NCBI GenBank assembly: GCA_021822385.1
Contig: JAKARC010000005.1
Span: 1-64,000 of the forward strand
Source of the DNA: Pseudomonadota bacterium
GTDB taxonomy: Bacteria > Pseudomonadota > Gammaproteobacteria > Steroidobacterales > Steroidobacteraceae
Direction: 5' to 3'
DNA: 64,000 nucleotides
This document shows, piece by piece, positions 1-11,034 of the stretch. The number at the start of each line of letters is the position of its first letter. The stretch's first letter is position 1. The notes under the pieces are model-generated. The model ran no database searches. It was not told the DNA's origin and saw nothing but the letters and a program-made list of their open reading frames with translations. The position numbers and the translations under genes were made by a program.

Positions 1-1224
1 GGCAATGAAATCGCAGGGAATGAGCCGCGTGCCCTGATGGATCAGCTGGTAGAAGGAATGCTGTCCGTTGGTGCCGGGCTCGCCCCAGTAGATCGGACCG
101 GTATCGACGCCAACAGGCTGACCGGTCAGCGTAACGTGTTTGCCGTTGCTCTCCATCGTCAACTGCTGCAGATACGCCGGGAATCGCTTCAGGTACTGCT
201 CGTAAGGCAGCACCGCAACCGTCTGGGCGCCGAAGAAATCCGTATACCATACCCCGAGCAGACCGAGCAGAACCGGCAGATTGCGCGCGAACGGCGCGGT
301 GCGGAAGTGCTCGTCCATCTGGCGGAAACCAGCGAGCAGCGCCCGAAAGTTCTCCGCACCGATGGCGAGCATGGTCGACAGCCCGATCGCCGAGTCCATC
401 GAGTAGCGCCCGCCCACCCAATCCCAGAACCCGAACATGTTGGCGGTATCGATGCCGAAGGCGGCCACCTGCTCGGCATTGGTCGACACGGCCACGAAAT
501 GCCGTGCCACCGCCGCCGGCTCGCCGCCGAGACCGGCGAGCAGCCACTCGCGCGCCGTGCGCGCATTGGTCATGGTCTCGAGCGTGGTGAAGGTCTTCGA
601 TGCGACGATGAACAGCGTCTCGGCCGGGTTCAGATCGCGCGTCGCTTCGATGAAGTCCGTGCCGTCCACGTTCGATACGAAGCGAAAGCTCAGCGCCCGC
701 TCGCTGTAGTGGCGCAGTGCCTCGTAGGCCATGACCGGGCCGAGATCCGAGCCGCCGATGCCGATGTTGATCACCGTGCGGATGCGCTGGCCGGTGTGGC
801 CGCGCCACTGCCCACTGCGCACCCGCTCGGCGAACGCGCCCATGCGCTCGAGCACCGCCTGCACCTGCGGCACCACGTTGACGCCATCGACCCGGATGCA
901 GGCCGCAGGCGGCGCGCGCAGCGCCACGTGCAGCACCGCGCGCTTCTCGGTCACATTGATCTTCTCGCCGCTAAACATCGCCTCGATGCGCTCGCGCAGT
1001 GCGCACTCCTCGGCGAGCGCGATCAGCAGCTGCACGGTTTGATCGGTGATGCGGTTCTTCGAGTAATCGAGAAAAATCCCCGCACCCTCGGCCGTGAGGC
1101 GCTCACCGCGGCCGCCGTCCGCAGCGAACAGCTCGCGCAGATGGGTCGCGGCGAGCTGGGCGTGGTGTGCAGCGAGAGCGCGCCACGCGGGCCGCTCGCT
1201 CAGGGTCTGCTCCGTCTGGCTCAT
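1..1224 (-). CDS. pgi: Glucose-6-phosphate isomerase, truncated by window edge (C-terminus missing)
   Basis: Minus-strand translation from ATG at 1224 ([21 protein letters not shown]...) includes [20 protein letters not shown] and [15 protein letters not shown]...; open to window start, so absent from the ORF track. Confidence 0.93.
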   Translation of the reverse strand, partial: MSQTEQTLSERPAWRALAAHHAQLAATHLRELFAADGGRGERLTAEGAGIFLDYSKNRITDQTVQLLIALAEECALRERIEAMFSGEKINVTEKRAVLHVALRAPPAACIRVDGVNVVPQVQAVLERMGAFAERVRSGQWRGHTGQRIRTVINIGIGGSDLGPVMAYEALRHYSERALSFRFVSNVDGTDFIEATRDLNPAETLFIVASKTFTTLETMTNARTAREWLLAGLGGEPAAVARHFVAVSTNAEQVAAFGIDTANMFGFWDWVGGRYSMDSAIGLSTMLAIGAENFRALLAGFRQMDEHFRTAPFARNLPVLLGLLGVWYTDFFGAQTVAVLPYEQYLKRFPAYLQQLTMESNGKHVTLTGQPVGVDTGPIYWGEPGTNGQHSFYQLIHQGTRLIPCDFIA

Positions 1225-1931
1225 GCTGGGGTCCTGTGCTTGCGCGGTGTGGCGCGCACGCTGCGCTTGCGGCGCGGCCCGGCGTCCTTTTCCCAGAGCG
1301 CGAATCCGCCCTTGAAGGCATTGGCATTGTCGCCGGCGCGGCAGTGGGCCGGGAGCCTCTTCAGGTGCCTGACGTTGCCGCCACCGATCACGATCTCATC
1401 GGGCTCGAGCGCCGCGCCCAGTCGTTTGATCACATCGAGCACGTGCTTGCGCCACTTCTTCTTGCCGTGGCGCTCGAGCGCCCGATCACTCACATAATCC
1501 TCGTAGGTGTGCTTCAGGTACGGCAGATGGCCGATCTCCATCGGCTCGATCCTGCCATCGACGATGAGCGCCGTGCCGAGGCCGGTGCCGAGGCCAAGGA
1601 ATAGCATCCTGCCGCCCCGATAACTGCCGAGCGCCTGCATCGCCGCATCGTTCACGATCCGCACCGGACAGCCGAATGCGGCCGCGTAATCGAAGCCCAC
1701 CCAGCCGGCGCCGAGATTGTGCGGTTCGGCAACCGGCCGATCGTGCACGACCGGTCCTGGATAGCCGATGGCGACGACATCGTAGCGCCAGCCGCGCGCC
1801 AGTCGCTTCACGCCCGCGACCATCTGCCGCGCCGTCAGCTTCGGGCCGGAGTCGAACTCACGCTTTTCCGTCTCGCCGGTGGCCAGAATCTTGACGTGCG
1901 TACCGCCCACGTCGACCGCAAGTACCCTCAT
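1221..1931 (-). CDS. ROK-family glucokinase, polyphosphate-glucokinase-like
   Basis: [19 protein letters not shown]..., [21 protein letters not shown]; start trimmed from ORF 1221..2096; overlaps pgi start by 4 nt. Confidence 0.82.
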   Translation of the reverse strand: MRVLAVDVGGTHVKILATGETEKREFDSGPKLTARQMVAGVKRLARGWRYDVVAIGYPGPVVHDRPVAEPHNLGAGWVGFDYAAAFGCPVRIVNDAAMQALGSYRGGRMLFLGLGTGLGTALIVDGRIEPMEIGHLPYLKHTYEDYVSDRALERHGKKKWRKHVLDVIKRLGAALEPDEIVIGGGNVRHLKRLPAHCRAGDNANAFKGGFALWEKDAGPRRKRSVRATPRKHRTPA

Positions 1932-1936
1932 GACGG

Positions 1937-3022
1937 TCAGGCCGCCGCACCGAGCGCAGCGCTCTTGTCCGCAATGACCCCGAGCAGCTCCTGCCAGGAC
2001 TTCACGAACGCGGCGGCGCCTTCCTGTTGCAACTGCTCGGCGAGCGCGAGCACATCGATGCCCGCTTGCGCGAACCGGGCGAGCGCCCGCTCGCAATCGC
2101 CGCCATCCTCGGCGAGTCCCGCGCCGATGTCACTGCGCTGCGCGAGCGCCTGCAACGTCGCCTCGGGCATCGTGTTGATGGTAAATGGCGCCGCGAGCGC
2201 CTGCACGTACAACGTCGGATCGGCCTTCGGGTCCTTGGTGCCCGTGCTTGCCCAGAGCAGCCGCTGCGCGCGCGCGCCGGCGTTGTATGCACGCCGCGCG
2301 CGCGCCGAGAACAGCAGATCCTGCGCCGCGCGGTAGGTGCGCCCGGCAACGGCGATGCCCAGCCGGTTCACGAGCTCCGCGGGCACCTTGCCGTTGACCG
2401 CCACATCCCAGCGGCTGATGAACACCGAGGCAACCGAGCCGACATCCGGGTTGAGCCCGGCGGCAATCCTTCGTTCGATCCCGCGCAGGTATGCCTCCGC
2501 GGCGGCGAGGTACTGCTCACGCGAGAATAACAGTGTCACATTCACCGGAATGCCAGCGAAGATCGCCGCCTCAATGGCCGGCAGGCCGGGTTTGGTGCCC
2601 GGGATCTTGATGAACAGATTCGGCCGGTTCGCGCGTGCGTGCAGCGTCTTGGCCGCCTCGATGGTGCCGGCCGTGTCGTAGGCGAGCTGCGGGGAGACCT
2701 CGAGGGAAACCCAGCCGTCGACTCCGTTGGTGCGCTCGAAAGTCGGGCGGAATTCATCGGCAGCGCGCGTAATGTCCTCGAGCGCCAGGTCGAAGAACAG
2801 CGCCTCGTCCCTGCGGCCCGCCTTCAGCTTGGCGCGGATCGAGGCATCGTACGCAGCGCTGCTTTTCAGCGCATGATCGAAGATGGTCGGGTTGGAGGTG
2901 AGCCCGGTGACCGACAGCTCCGTGATGTAGCGGCGCAGCGTGCCGCTGTCAAGCAAGTCGCGGGTGATATTGTCGAGCCAGAGGCTCTGTCCAAACTGGT
3001 GCAGCAACTGGGTCGCTTTCAT
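1937..3022 (-). CDS. tal: Transaldolase
   Basis: QSLWLDNITRDLLDSGTLRRYI...GLTSNPTIFDHAL..., FIKIPGTKPGLPAIEAAI. Confidence 0.93.
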   Translation of the reverse strand: MKATQLLHQFGQSLWLDNITRDLLDSGTLRRYITELSVTGLTSNPTIFDHALKSSAAYDASIRAKLKAGRRDEALFFDLALEDITRAADEFRPTFERTNGVDGWVSLEVSPQLAYDTAGTIEAAKTLHARANRPNLFIKIPGTKPGLPAIEAAIFAGIPVNVTLLFSREQYLAAAEAYLRGIERRIAAGLNPDVGSVASVFISRWDVAVNGKVPAELVNRLGIAVAGRTYRAAQDLLFSARARRAYNAGARAQRLLWASTGTKDPKADPTLYVQALAAPFTINTMPEATLQALAQRSDIGAGLAEDGGDCERALARFAQAGIDVLALAEQLQQEGAAAFVKSWQELLGVIADKSAALGAAA

Positions 3023-3254
3023 CGTGTCATCTCCGTCTCAACTCGCTGGACCTCGGCGCCACCGACGCTCCTGACGGGCGCACGCGCCGGCGCGGACGTT
3101 GCGTTCGATCGGGGCTCTCGCCCGGAGGCGCGGCTCGGGGCGCGCCCGAGGGCAACACGGAGTTGGCCGAAAATCGTCCGGCTCCACACCGTAGGCCGCA
3201 TAGGTTATCATATTCGTGCCCGCTGCGGGCCGTCGCGCTTAACGTCGGGCGCCG

Positions 3255-3842
3255 TCAACGTCGCATTTCGTTCCACAAATGCACCACCGGCTCATCCGGA
3301 CCGTGCTCGTAGCCGAGCATGCTCAGGCTCGCGGTGCCGAGCTGCAGCAGCCGGCCGGTCTCGGGCGGCTGGCCGAGCCAACGCGCTGCCAACACCCGCA
3401 GAATGTGCCCGCTCGAGAACACCAACGCATTGCCGCCGCAGGCACGCACCCGCGCTATCACTCGATCGGCCCGGGCCGCCACCGCAAGGACGGACTCGCC
3501 GCCGGGGCAGCCGTCGCGAAACAGCTCCCACTGCGGACGCTCGGCCCGGATCTGATCCGTACGCCGTCCCTCGTACGCGCCGTAATCCCATTCGTACAGA
3601 TCCGGATCCAGGCGCGCCGCGTCGGCAAAGCCGGCCAGATCACACGTGCGCGCCGCGCGCTGCAGCGGGCTTGTCAACACCAGCGCGAACGGCACGGACT
3701 GCAGCCGCGGCGCAAGCGCGCGCGCGGCCTGCTCGCCCGCCGCCGTGAGCGGCAGATCGGTCAAGCCGGTGTGCTGCCCGGTACGGCTCCAGGCGGTTTC
3801 TCCGTGTCGAACGACATAGACGGTCGGCAGCTCGGTGCTCAT
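3255..3842 (-). CDS. Histidine phosphatase family protein (phosphoglycerate mutase-like)
   Basis: VYVVRHGETAWSRTGQHTG RHG motif; GALVFSSGH-type second His region. Confidence 0.87.
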   Translation of the reverse strand: MSTELPTVYVVRHGETAWSRTGQHTGLTDLPLTAAGEQAARALAPRLQSVPFALVLTSPLQRAARTCDLAGFADAARLDPDLYEWDYGAYEGRRTDQIRAERPQWELFRDGCPGGESVLAVAARADRVIARVRACGGNALVFSSGHILRVLAARWLGQPPETGRLLQLGTASLSMLGYEHGPDEPVVHLWNEMRR

Positions 3843-4170
3843 GATGTTGGTGCGCTGTGATTTAGGACAACGATCCTACGCAGGATCGGCCGACAAGTGA
3901 AGCCGGGCGCGGACCGGTACGGATCCGCGCCGCTATCGATGCCACGGTCTGCTCGCGAACAGACACCGCTGGTGCGCGATGCTCGCGCGGCACCATGGGT
4001 CGACGCCGGACGGCCACCAGATCTCGCTATCTCTCGGGGCCACCGGACGCGCCTATCGCCTCGTACCGGTCAACACCGACGCCGAGCGCAGCGTCGCGGC
4101 GGATCCTGCTCGGGCAGACGGCCGCGAGCCTCGCCGGAGGTGCAGCCGCGTCCGCGCGCAAGTCGGGCGC

Positions 4171-5595
4171 CTAGGCGCGCCACGCCGCAAGGGCGCGCAA
4201 CAGGCTCACCCAACGCCGGGCGCGCGCGCCGTAGGGTGGCGCGAATACGCCCGCGAGCGGAATCCTGCCGGCCACGATCGCCCGCTCGTGCGAAAAGGCG
4301 CGCATGCCCCACTCGCCGTGATAGCTGCCGATGCCGGAGTGATTGACGCCGCCGAACGGCAGGTTGTGTTGCAGGAACTGCCGGCCCACCTCGTTGATGC
4401 AGGTGCCGCCGGCGCTGGTGCGGGCGATCAGCTCCTGCGCCTCGCGCCGCCGGCGTGTCCAGACGTACATCGCCAGCGGTTTTGGCACGGCATTGAGGCG
4501 CGCGAGCAGATCCTCCTGCGAACCGTAGACGATGATCGGCAGCAGCGGCCCGAAAATCTCCTCCTGCAGGATGCGCGCGCCCTCCGGCACGTCGGTGATG
4601 AGAGTCGGGGCGACGAATCGGCGCGGCACATCGATCGCACCGCCGTGCAGCACCCGCGCGCCGCGCGCGCGCGCATCCTCGAGCAGGTCGGCGAGCCGGC
4701 GCGTGTGGTGCACGTTGACGATCCGTCCCAGATCGGGCGATTGCTGTGGGTCGTCGCCATACGCGTCCGCGAAGCGGCGCTTGAACCGCTCGAGCGCGCG
4801 GGCATATACCGCCGCGTGCACGAACACGTGATCCGGCGCAATACAGGTCTGACCGGCGTTCAGACACTTGCCCCAGGCAATGGCGTCGGCGGCACGCTCC
4901 ACATCGGCGCTGGCCGTGATGATCGCGGGGCACTTGCCGCCGAGCTCGAGCGTCACGCTCGCCAGATTTAGGGTCGCGGCGCGCAGCACTTCCCGTCCGA
5001 CCGCCGGTGAGCCCGTAAAGAAAATGTGATCGAACGGCAGCTCGAGCAAGGCGCGAGCCGCGGTGGCGTCGCCCTCGATCACCGCCACCTCGCTCGCGTC
5101 GAATGCGGCACGGATCAGGCTCGCCAGCACGTGCGCGCACTGCGGGGCGAGCTCGGAGGGTTTGAGGATCGCGGTGTTGCCGCACGCGAGCGCCGGGATG
5201 AGCGGACCCAACGTGAGCACGAATGGATAGTTCCACGGCGCGAGGATCAGGGTGCGCCCGCGCGGCTCGCGCTCGACCCACCCCTGAGTTCCGAGCGTCG
5301 CGACGGTTGGGCGTACGCGGCGCGGACGCAGCCAGCGCGCGAGGTTGCGGCGGTGCGCCGCTAGGTCGGCCAGAAGCGGAATCCATTCCGCCAGTTCGGT
5401 CTCGGTCTGTGGTCGGCCGAGATCCGCCTGCACGGCCGCATCGATCTGCCGGCGGTGGCGCAGAATCTGCGCACGCAACCGCTCGAGACGCTCGAGCCGC
5501 TGCGCGACCGGCGCGGCGCGCAGCCGCTCGGCGCCCGCGCGCTGCGCCGCAAACACCTGCGCGATCTGCCCGCCGGACGGCGGTGCATCGGTCAT
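4171..5595 (-). CDS. Aldehyde dehydrogenase family protein (coniferyl-aldehyde-dehydrogenase-like)
   Basis: LILAPWNYPFVLTLGPLIPALACGNTAILKPSE, FFTGSPAVGREV, LELGGKCPAII, NAGQTCIAPD. Confidence 0.9.
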   Translation of the reverse strand: MTDAPPSGGQIAQVFAAQRAGAERLRAAPVAQRLERLERLRAQILRHRRQIDAAVQADLGRPQTETELAEWIPLLADLAAHRRNLARWLRPRRVRPTVATLGTQGWVEREPRGRTLILAPWNYPFVLTLGPLIPALACGNTAILKPSELAPQCAHVLASLIRAAFDASEVAVIEGDATAARALLELPFDHIFFTGSPAVGREVLRAATLNLASVTLELGGKCPAIITASADVERAADAIAWGKCLNAGQTCIAPDHVFVHAAVYARALERFKRRFADAYGDDPQQSPDLGRIVNVHHTRRLADLLEDARARGARVLHGGAIDVPRRFVAPTLITDVPEGARILQEEIFGPLLPIIVYGSQEDLLARLNAVPKPLAMYVWTRRRREAQELIARTSAGGTCINEVGRQFLQHNLPFGGVNHSGIGSYHGEWGMRAFSHERAIVAGRIPLAGVFAPPYGARARRWVSLLRALAAWRA

Positions 5596-6527
5596 GAGCC
5601 GAGCTCGCGGCCTGGGCGGCGCTTTTGACCGTGCGCGCGCTGCGCTGCGGCCGCGCGCGCCTGCTCGATGAATTGCCGCACCCCCTCGGCGCGATCGTCC
5701 TGCCGGTAGGCGACCCCGAGCTGCGCATGCAGCGGCTCGCCCCGCAGGGTCACGTAGGCCACGGACCTCGGCTGCAGCGGGCGCATGCTCGCCGGCACGA
5801 TGGAGATGCCGAGCGAGGCGGCCACCAGATTGATCGTCGAGGACAGCTGCGGCGCGTATTGCCCCACGCGCGGGGTAAACCCGGCGGCCTCGCAGGCCGC
5901 GATCACCTCATCGGCCAGCCCCGGGCGCACCGCGCGCGGATACAAGATGAACGTCTCGGCGGCAAGTTCGGCCAGATCCACGGCGCGCCGCCGCGCCAAG
6001 CCGTGCTCGGCGGGCACGGCCACGACCAGCGGCTCCTTCTCGAGCAGTTCGAAGGCGAGGCCCTGCGCCTCCCGCAGCGGTGGACGCAGGATGCCCACAT
6101 CGAGACCGCTCTTGCGCAGTTGCGCGGCCAGCTCCGTCGACGGATGCTCCTCGAGGGAGATCTCGACCTGCGGATAGGCGGCGCGGAAATTGCGCAGCGC
6201 GGCAGTCACCAGGGGATTGAAGGAGGCCGACTCCGTGAACCCCACCCGCATCCGCCCGCGGGCCCCGCGCGCCGCCGCGCGCGCGCGCCCGGTGGCGGCG
6301 CGCACCTGCTCGAGAATGTGGGCCGCGTCGGCGGCAAACACCGCGCCGGCGTCGGTGAGCGCAATGCGATAGGCCGAGCGGTCGATGAGGGTTACGCCGA
6401 GTTCGGCCTCGAGCCCTTTGAGCTGTTGCGTCAGCGGCGGCTGCGAGATGTGCAACCGGCGCGCGGCGCGGGTGATGTTCAGTTCCTCGGCGACGGCGAG
6501 GAAATAGCGCAGGTGCCGCAGTTCCAT
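5592..6527 (-). CDS. LysR-family transcriptional regulator
   Basis: MELRHLRYFLAVAEELNITRAARRLHISQPPLTQQLKGLE N-terminal HTH; start set to MELRH at 6527. Confidence 0.92.
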   Translation of the reverse strand: MELRHLRYFLAVAEELNITRAARRLHISQPPLTQQLKGLEAELGVTLIDRSAYRIALTDAGAVFAADAAHILEQVRAATGRARAAARGARGRMRVGFTESASFNPLVTAALRNFRAAYPQVEISLEEHPSTELAAQLRKSGLDVGILRPPLREAQGLAFELLEKEPLVVAVPAEHGLARRRAVDLAELAAETFILYPRAVRPGLADEVIAACEAAGFTPRVGQYAPQLSSTINLVAASLGISIVPASMRPLQPRSVAYVTLRGEPLHAQLGVAYRQDDRAEGVRQFIEQARAAAAQRAHGQKRRPGRELGS

Positions 6528-6529
6528 GA

Positions 6530-6548
6530 CGATATCTGTCTCATATCG
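6530..6548. promoter_or_regulatory. Inverted repeat CGATAT-N7-ATATCG containing a T-N11-A LysR-type box
   Basis: CGATATCTGTCTCATATCG read directly in the lysR/prpC divergent intergenic region. Confidence 0.5.
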
Positions 6549-6603
6549 AGTTTCTATTTTCAATCTATTTTCGTTTTGCACGCGGCAAGACTAAAGTCGC
6601 GCC

Positions 6604-7764
6604 ATGAACACCACCGCACAGCCGGCACCGGGGCTGAAACCGAAGAAATCCGTTGCGCTCTCGGGCGTGGCGGCGGGCAATACCGCGCTGTGCACCGTCG
6701 GGCGCAGCGGCAACGATCTGCACTACCGCGGCTACGACATCCTCGAGATCGCCACTGCGTGCGAGTACGAGGAGATCGCGCATCTGCTGATTCATGGCAC
6801 GCTGCCGACCCGGACCGAGCTCACCGCCTACAAGGCCAAGCTGCGCGCGCTGCGCGGGCTGCCGGCCGTGGTCCGTGCCGTGCTCGAGAAATTGCCCGCC
6901 GCGGCCCATCCGATGGACGTGCTGCGCACCGGCGTCTCGGCACTCGGGTGCACGCTGCCTGAGAAGGACGGCCATGCGGATGCCGGCGCACGCGAGATTG
7001 CCGACCGCCTGATCGCCTCTCTCGGCTCGATGCTCGCCTACTGGTACCACGCCAGCCACGACGGCCACCTGCTGCAGACCGAGACCGATGACGATTCGAT
7101 CGGCGGGCATTTCCTGCACCTGCTGCACCGCCGGCCACCGCCCTCGGCCTGGGTGCGAGCCATGCACACCTCGCTCATTCTGTATGCCGAGCACGAATTC
7201 AATGCCTCGACGTTCGCGGCGCGGGTCATTGCCGGCACCGGCGCAGACGTGTATTCGTGCATTGCCGGCGCGATCGGCGCGCTGCGCGGCCCGAAGCATG
7301 GCGGCGCCAATGAGGTCGCCTGCGACATTCAGCTGCGCTATGCGGACCCCGACAGCGCCGAGGCCGACATCCGCGCGCGCCTCGCCCGCAAGGAGGTCAT
7401 CATCGGCTTCGGCCACCCGGTGTACACGGTGTCCGATCCGCGCAACCAGGTGATCAAGGCGCTCGCACGCGAACTGGCCGAGCAGGCGGGCGACCTGAAG
7501 ATGTTCGCGATCGCCGAGCGGATCGAAACGGTCATGATGCGCGAGAAGCGCATGTTCCCCAACCTCGATTGGTTCTCGGCGGTGTCCTACCATCTGCTGC
7601 AGGTGCCGACCGAGATGTTCACGCCGCTGTTCGTCATCGCCCGCACCGCCGGCTGGGCCGCGCACGTGCTCGAGCAGCGCGCCGACGGCAAGATCATCCG
7701 GCCCACCGCCACGTATGTTGGACCGGAACCGCGGCCCTTCATTCCGCTCGAGCAACGCGCCTGA
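6604..7764 (+). CDS. prpC: 2-methylcitrate synthase / citrate synthase II
   Basis: [43 protein letters not shown], [23 protein letters not shown]. Confidence 0.88.
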   Translation: MNTTAQPAPGLKPKKSVALSGVAAGNTALCTVGRSGNDLHYRGYDILEIATACEYEEIAHLLIHGTLPTRTELTAYKAKLRALRGLPAVVRAVLEKLPAAAHPMDVLRTGVSALGCTLPEKDGHADAGAREIADRLIASLGSMLAYWYHASHDGHLLQTETDDDSIGGHFLHLLHRRPPPSAWVRAMHTSLILYAEHEFNASTFAARVIAGTGADVYSCIAGAIGALRGPKHGGANEVACDIQLRYADPDSAEADIRARLARKEVIIGFGHPVYTVSDPRNQVIKALARELAEQAGDLKMFAIAERIETVMMREKRMFPNLDWFSAVSYHLLQVPTEMFTPLFVIARTAGWAAHVLEQRADGKIIRPTATYVGPEPRPFIPLEQRA

Positions 7765-7783
7765 GGCGCGACGGCTGCACATC

Positions 7784-9235
7784 ATGACCACACGACACGC
7801 CGGCGCCCGACCCACGCCCGATGCGGTTCTGCTCGCGATCGCCGACTACGTGCTCGGGGCCGACCCGGGCGGCGAGCTCGCCTACGAAACAGCGCATTAC
7901 TGCCTGCTCGACACCCTCGGGTGCGGACTCGAGGCGCTCGGCTATCCGGCCTGCACCAAGCTGCTCGGCCCGATCGTGCCCGGCACCTGGGTACCGAACG
8001 GGGCGCGCGTACCGGGCACGCAGTTCCAGCTCGACCCGGTGCAGGCCGCGTTCAACATCGGCGCCATGATCCGCTGGCTCGACTTCAACGACACCTGGCT
8101 CGCCGCCGAATGGGGACACCCCTCGGACAACCTCGGCGGCATCGCCGCCACCGCCGACTGGTTGGCACGCGAGGCGCTCGCGCGCGGGCACACGCCGCCC
8201 ACCATGCGCGAGGTGTTGACGGCGATGATCCGGGCGCACGAGATTCAGGGGATCATCGCGCTTGAGAACAGCTTCAACCGCGTCGGCCTCGATCACGTGC
8301 TGCTCGTCAAGGTTGCCACCACTGCGGTCGTCGGCCGCCTGCTCGGGCTGTCGCGTGAGGAGATCGTGAACGCGCTCTCGCTCGCCTTTGTGGACGGTCA
8401 GAGCCTGCGCACCTACCGCCATGCACCGAATACCGGCTCGCGCAAAAGCTGGGCGGCAGGCGATGCCACCAGCCGCGGGGTGCGCCTCGCGCTGATGGCG
8501 CGCACCGGCGAGATGGGCTATCCGACGGCGCTCACCGCCAAGACCTGGGGCTTCTACGACGTGTCGCTGAAAGGCGAGCCGCTCAAGATCTCGCGTCCCT
8601 ACGGCGCTTACGTCATGGAAAACGTGTTGTTCAAGGTGGCCTATCCGGCCGAATTCCATGCGCAGACCGCGGTCGAGGCCGCCATGCGTATTCATGCACA
8701 GCTCGCCGAGGAGAACATCGGCCTCGATGCGATCGAGCGCATCACCGTGCGTACCCACGAGGCCTGCCTGCGCATCATCGACAAGCACGGACCGCTCGCC
8801 AATCCCGCCGATCGCGATCACTGCATCCAGTACATGATGGCGGTGCCGTTGATCTTCGGCCGCCTGGTCGCGGCGGACTACGAGGACGCAGTGGCCGCCG
8901 ATCCCCGCATCGACGCACTGCGCGCGCGCATCCACTGCGTCGAAGCGCCGCAGTTCACGCGCGATTATCTCGACCCCGAGAAGCGCTCCATCGCCAACGC
9001 GGTGACGGTGCACCTCACCGACGGGCGCGTGCTGCCGGAAGTGCTGGTCGAATACCCGATCGGGCACCGGCGGCGGCGCGCCGAGGGCATCCCGCTGCTG
9101 CTCGAGAAGTTCCGGCGCAATCTCGCGCGGCGCTTCCCACCGAAGCAACAGCAGTTGATCTGGGAACTGTCGCTCGATCGGGCGCGCCTCGAGCGCACGC
9201 CGGTCAACGAATACTTCGATCTGTTCGTGATCTAG
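7784..9235 (+). CDS. prpD: 2-methylcitrate dehydratase (MmgE/PrpD family)
   Basis: [71 protein letters not shown]. Confidence 0.9.
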   Translation: MTTRHAGARPTPDAVLLAIADYVLGADPGGELAYETAHYCLLDTLGCGLEALGYPACTKLLGPIVPGTWVPNGARVPGTQFQLDPVQAAFNIGAMIRWLDFNDTWLAAEWGHPSDNLGGIAATADWLAREALARGHTPPTMREVLTAMIRAHEIQGIIALENSFNRVGLDHVLLVKVATTAVVGRLLGLSREEIVNALSLAFVDGQSLRTYRHAPNTGSRKSWAAGDATSRGVRLALMARTGEMGYPTALTAKTWGFYDVSLKGEPLKISRPYGAYVMENVLFKVAYPAEFHAQTAVEAAMRIHAQLAEENIGLDAIERITVRTHEACLRIIDKHGPLANPADRDHCIQYMMAVPLIFGRLVAADYEDAVAADPRIDALRARIHCVEAPQFTRDYLDPEKRSIANAVTVHLTDGRVLPEVLVEYPIGHRRRRAEGIPLLLEKFRRNLARRFPPKQQQLIWELSLDRARLERTPVNEYFDLFVI

Positions 9236-9246
9236 AGGAGGCGACC

Positions 9247-10149
9247 GTGAGCACCTATCTGATCGGGGCGGATCAACCGCAAACGCCCGCCGGGGAGCGT
9301 TTCGCCGCGCTGGTGCGGCGCGGCCCCATCCTGCCGCTGCCGGGGGCCTACAACGGGCTTGCGGCCCTGCAGGCCAAGCGCGCCGGCTTCGAGGCGCTGT
9401 ACCTCTCCGGAGCGGCGATGAGCGCCTCGATGGGGCTGCCGGACCTCGGCATCATCACCATCGAGGATGTGTGTTTCTTCATCCGCCAGATCAGCCGCGC
9501 CGCCGGGCTGCCGGTGCTGGTCGATGGCGACACCGGCTACGGGGAAGCGCTGAATGTGATGCACATGGTGCGCTCGTTCGAAGACGCCGGCGCCGCCGCG
9601 GTGCACATCGAGGATCAGGTGCTGCCGAAGAAATGCGGCCATCTGAACGACAAGCGACTGCTACCGGCGGCGGACATGGCAGCCAAGATCGCCGCGGCAG
9701 CGCGTGCCCGGCGGCACCTGTACATCATCGCGCGCACCGATGCGGCCGCGAGCGAAGGGATTGATGGCGCGGTGGCGCGGGCGCGGTGTTATCTCGAGGC
9801 GGGGGCCGATGCGATTTTTCCCGAGGCGCTGACCAGCGCCGAGATGTTCCGCGAGTTTGCCCGCCGCATCGAGGCGCCGCTGCTCGCCAACATGACCGAA
9901 TTCGGCCGTACGCCGTATTTCACCGCCGATGAATTCCGCGCCATGGGCTATCGGCTCGTGATCTGGCCGGTGAGTGCGCTGCGCATGGCGGCCCGCGCAC
10001 ACAGCCTGCTCTACGAGCGTATCGCGCAGGAAGGTGGCACGGCGAGCCTGCTCGGGCAGATGCAAACCCGGCAGGAACTCTATGAAACGATCCGTTACGG
10101 GGAATACGAGGCGCTCGACGCCGCGATCGTCAAGAGTCTGCCGCCGTGA
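9247..10149 (+). CDS. prpB: Methylisocitrate lyase
   Basis: YLSGAAMSASMGLPDLG, VDGDTGYGEALNV, IEDQVLPKKCGHLNDKRL (KKCGH catalytic motif). Confidence 0.93.
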   Translation: MSTYLIGADQPQTPAGERFAALVRRGPILPLPGAYNGLAALQAKRAGFEALYLSGAAMSASMGLPDLGIITIEDVCFFIRQISRAAGLPVLVDGDTGYGEALNVMHMVRSFEDAGAAAVHIEDQVLPKKCGHLNDKRLLPAADMAAKIAAAARARRHLYIIARTDAAASEGIDGAVARARCYLEAGADAIFPEALTSAEMFREFARRIEAPLLANMTEFGRTPYFTADEFRAMGYRLVIWPVSALRMAARAHSLLYERIAQEGGTASLLGQMQTRQELYETIRYGEYEALDAAIVKSLPP

Positions 10150-10152
10150 GCG

Positions 10153-10174
10153 GCGCCGCGCGAAGGCGCGGCGC
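10153..10174. terminator. Strong GC hairpin between convergent prpB and a small ORF; possible terminator
   Basis: Perfect 9-bp stem GCGCCGCGC-GAAG-GCGCGGCGC; no good U-tract on either side. Confidence 0.4.
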
Positions 10175-10182
10175 AATACAGC

Positions 10183-10269
10183 TCAGACGCGGCGACTGAC
10201 CAGGGTCTCGTAGGCGAAACCGACGATCATCATCCAGGCGAGGACGAGCTGAGATATTGCAATGATCAT
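10183..10269 (-). CDS. Small hydrophobic (single-TM) protein, 28 aa
   Basis: Minus strand AAGGAAGAAATATC-ATG reads MIIAISQLVLAWMMIVGFAYETLVSRRV*; purine-rich SD at suitable spacing; below ORF-track length cut-off. Confidence 0.5.
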   Translation of the reverse strand: MIIAISQLVLAWMMIVGFAYETLVSRRV

Positions 10270-10505
10270 GATATTTCTTCCTTAACTGAATTCCAGGAGA
10301 CGAGCGCTAGTGTAGGCGTGCGCGCGGCGGCGGCCATGGCCATGGCGAGGGTACGGACCGTGACCTGTGCGAGGGCGTTGTCGCTACTCCCTTTGAGAGA
10401 TCCGCGCGCCGGATGACGCGCCGTCATGCCCCGACGTACAATTCAGACCTTCATGGCGCCGATCGGTCGCGGCGCCCCCTCAACCCGGATACCCGGAGCG
10501 CGCTG

Positions 10506-10991
10506 ATGCCCATAGGTCCAGATTCCGTCGTCACCTTCCACTACATTCTCAAGGACGAGAACGGCACCGTCCTCGATGAGTCCGAGCCCGACGAGCCGCT
10601 CGCCTATCTACATGGTCACGGCCATATCATCCCGGGACTGGAGAAGGAAATTACCGGGCGCGATGCCGGCGATGCGCTGGTGGTGGACGTGGCGCCCGCC
10701 GACGGTTATGGCGAATACGACGAGGATCTGGTGCAACGGGTGCCGCGCCGCGAGCTGCACGGAATCAAGGACCTCGCGGCGGGCATGCGCCTGCAGGCCC
10801 AGACCCCGGCGGGAACGCACGCGGTCACGGTCACACAGGTGAGCGAGGAGATGGTGACGCTCGACGGCAACCACCCGCTCGCCGGCAAGCACCTGCACTT
10901 TGACGTGCGCATCGAGGCGGTGCGGGCCGCGACCGAAGAGGAACTCGTACACGGCCATGTGCACGGACCGCACGGGCATCACCATCATTGA
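10506..10991 (+). CDS. slyD: FKBP-type peptidyl-prolyl cis-trans isomerase, SlyD-like
   Basis: VVTFHYILKDENGTVLDESEPDEPLAYLHGHGHIIPGLEKEITGRDAGD; His-rich C-terminus HVHGPHGHHHH. Confidence 0.9.
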   Translation: MPIGPDSVVTFHYILKDENGTVLDESEPDEPLAYLHGHGHIIPGLEKEITGRDAGDALVVDVAPADGYGEYDEDLVQRVPRRELHGIKDLAAGMRLQAQTPAGTHAVTVTQVSEEMVTLDGNHPLAGKHLHFDVRIEAVRAATEEELVHGHVHGPHGHHHH

Positions 10992-11034
10992 GATCAGAGC
11001 GCTGCGCCGGTCCGGGTGACCCGGGCCCTGCGCG

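Noticed and set aside
37-1497. 486-aa plus-strand ORF
   Set aside because: Antisense to pgi and the ROK gene; His/Arg/Ala-rich shadow translation typical of high-GC DNA
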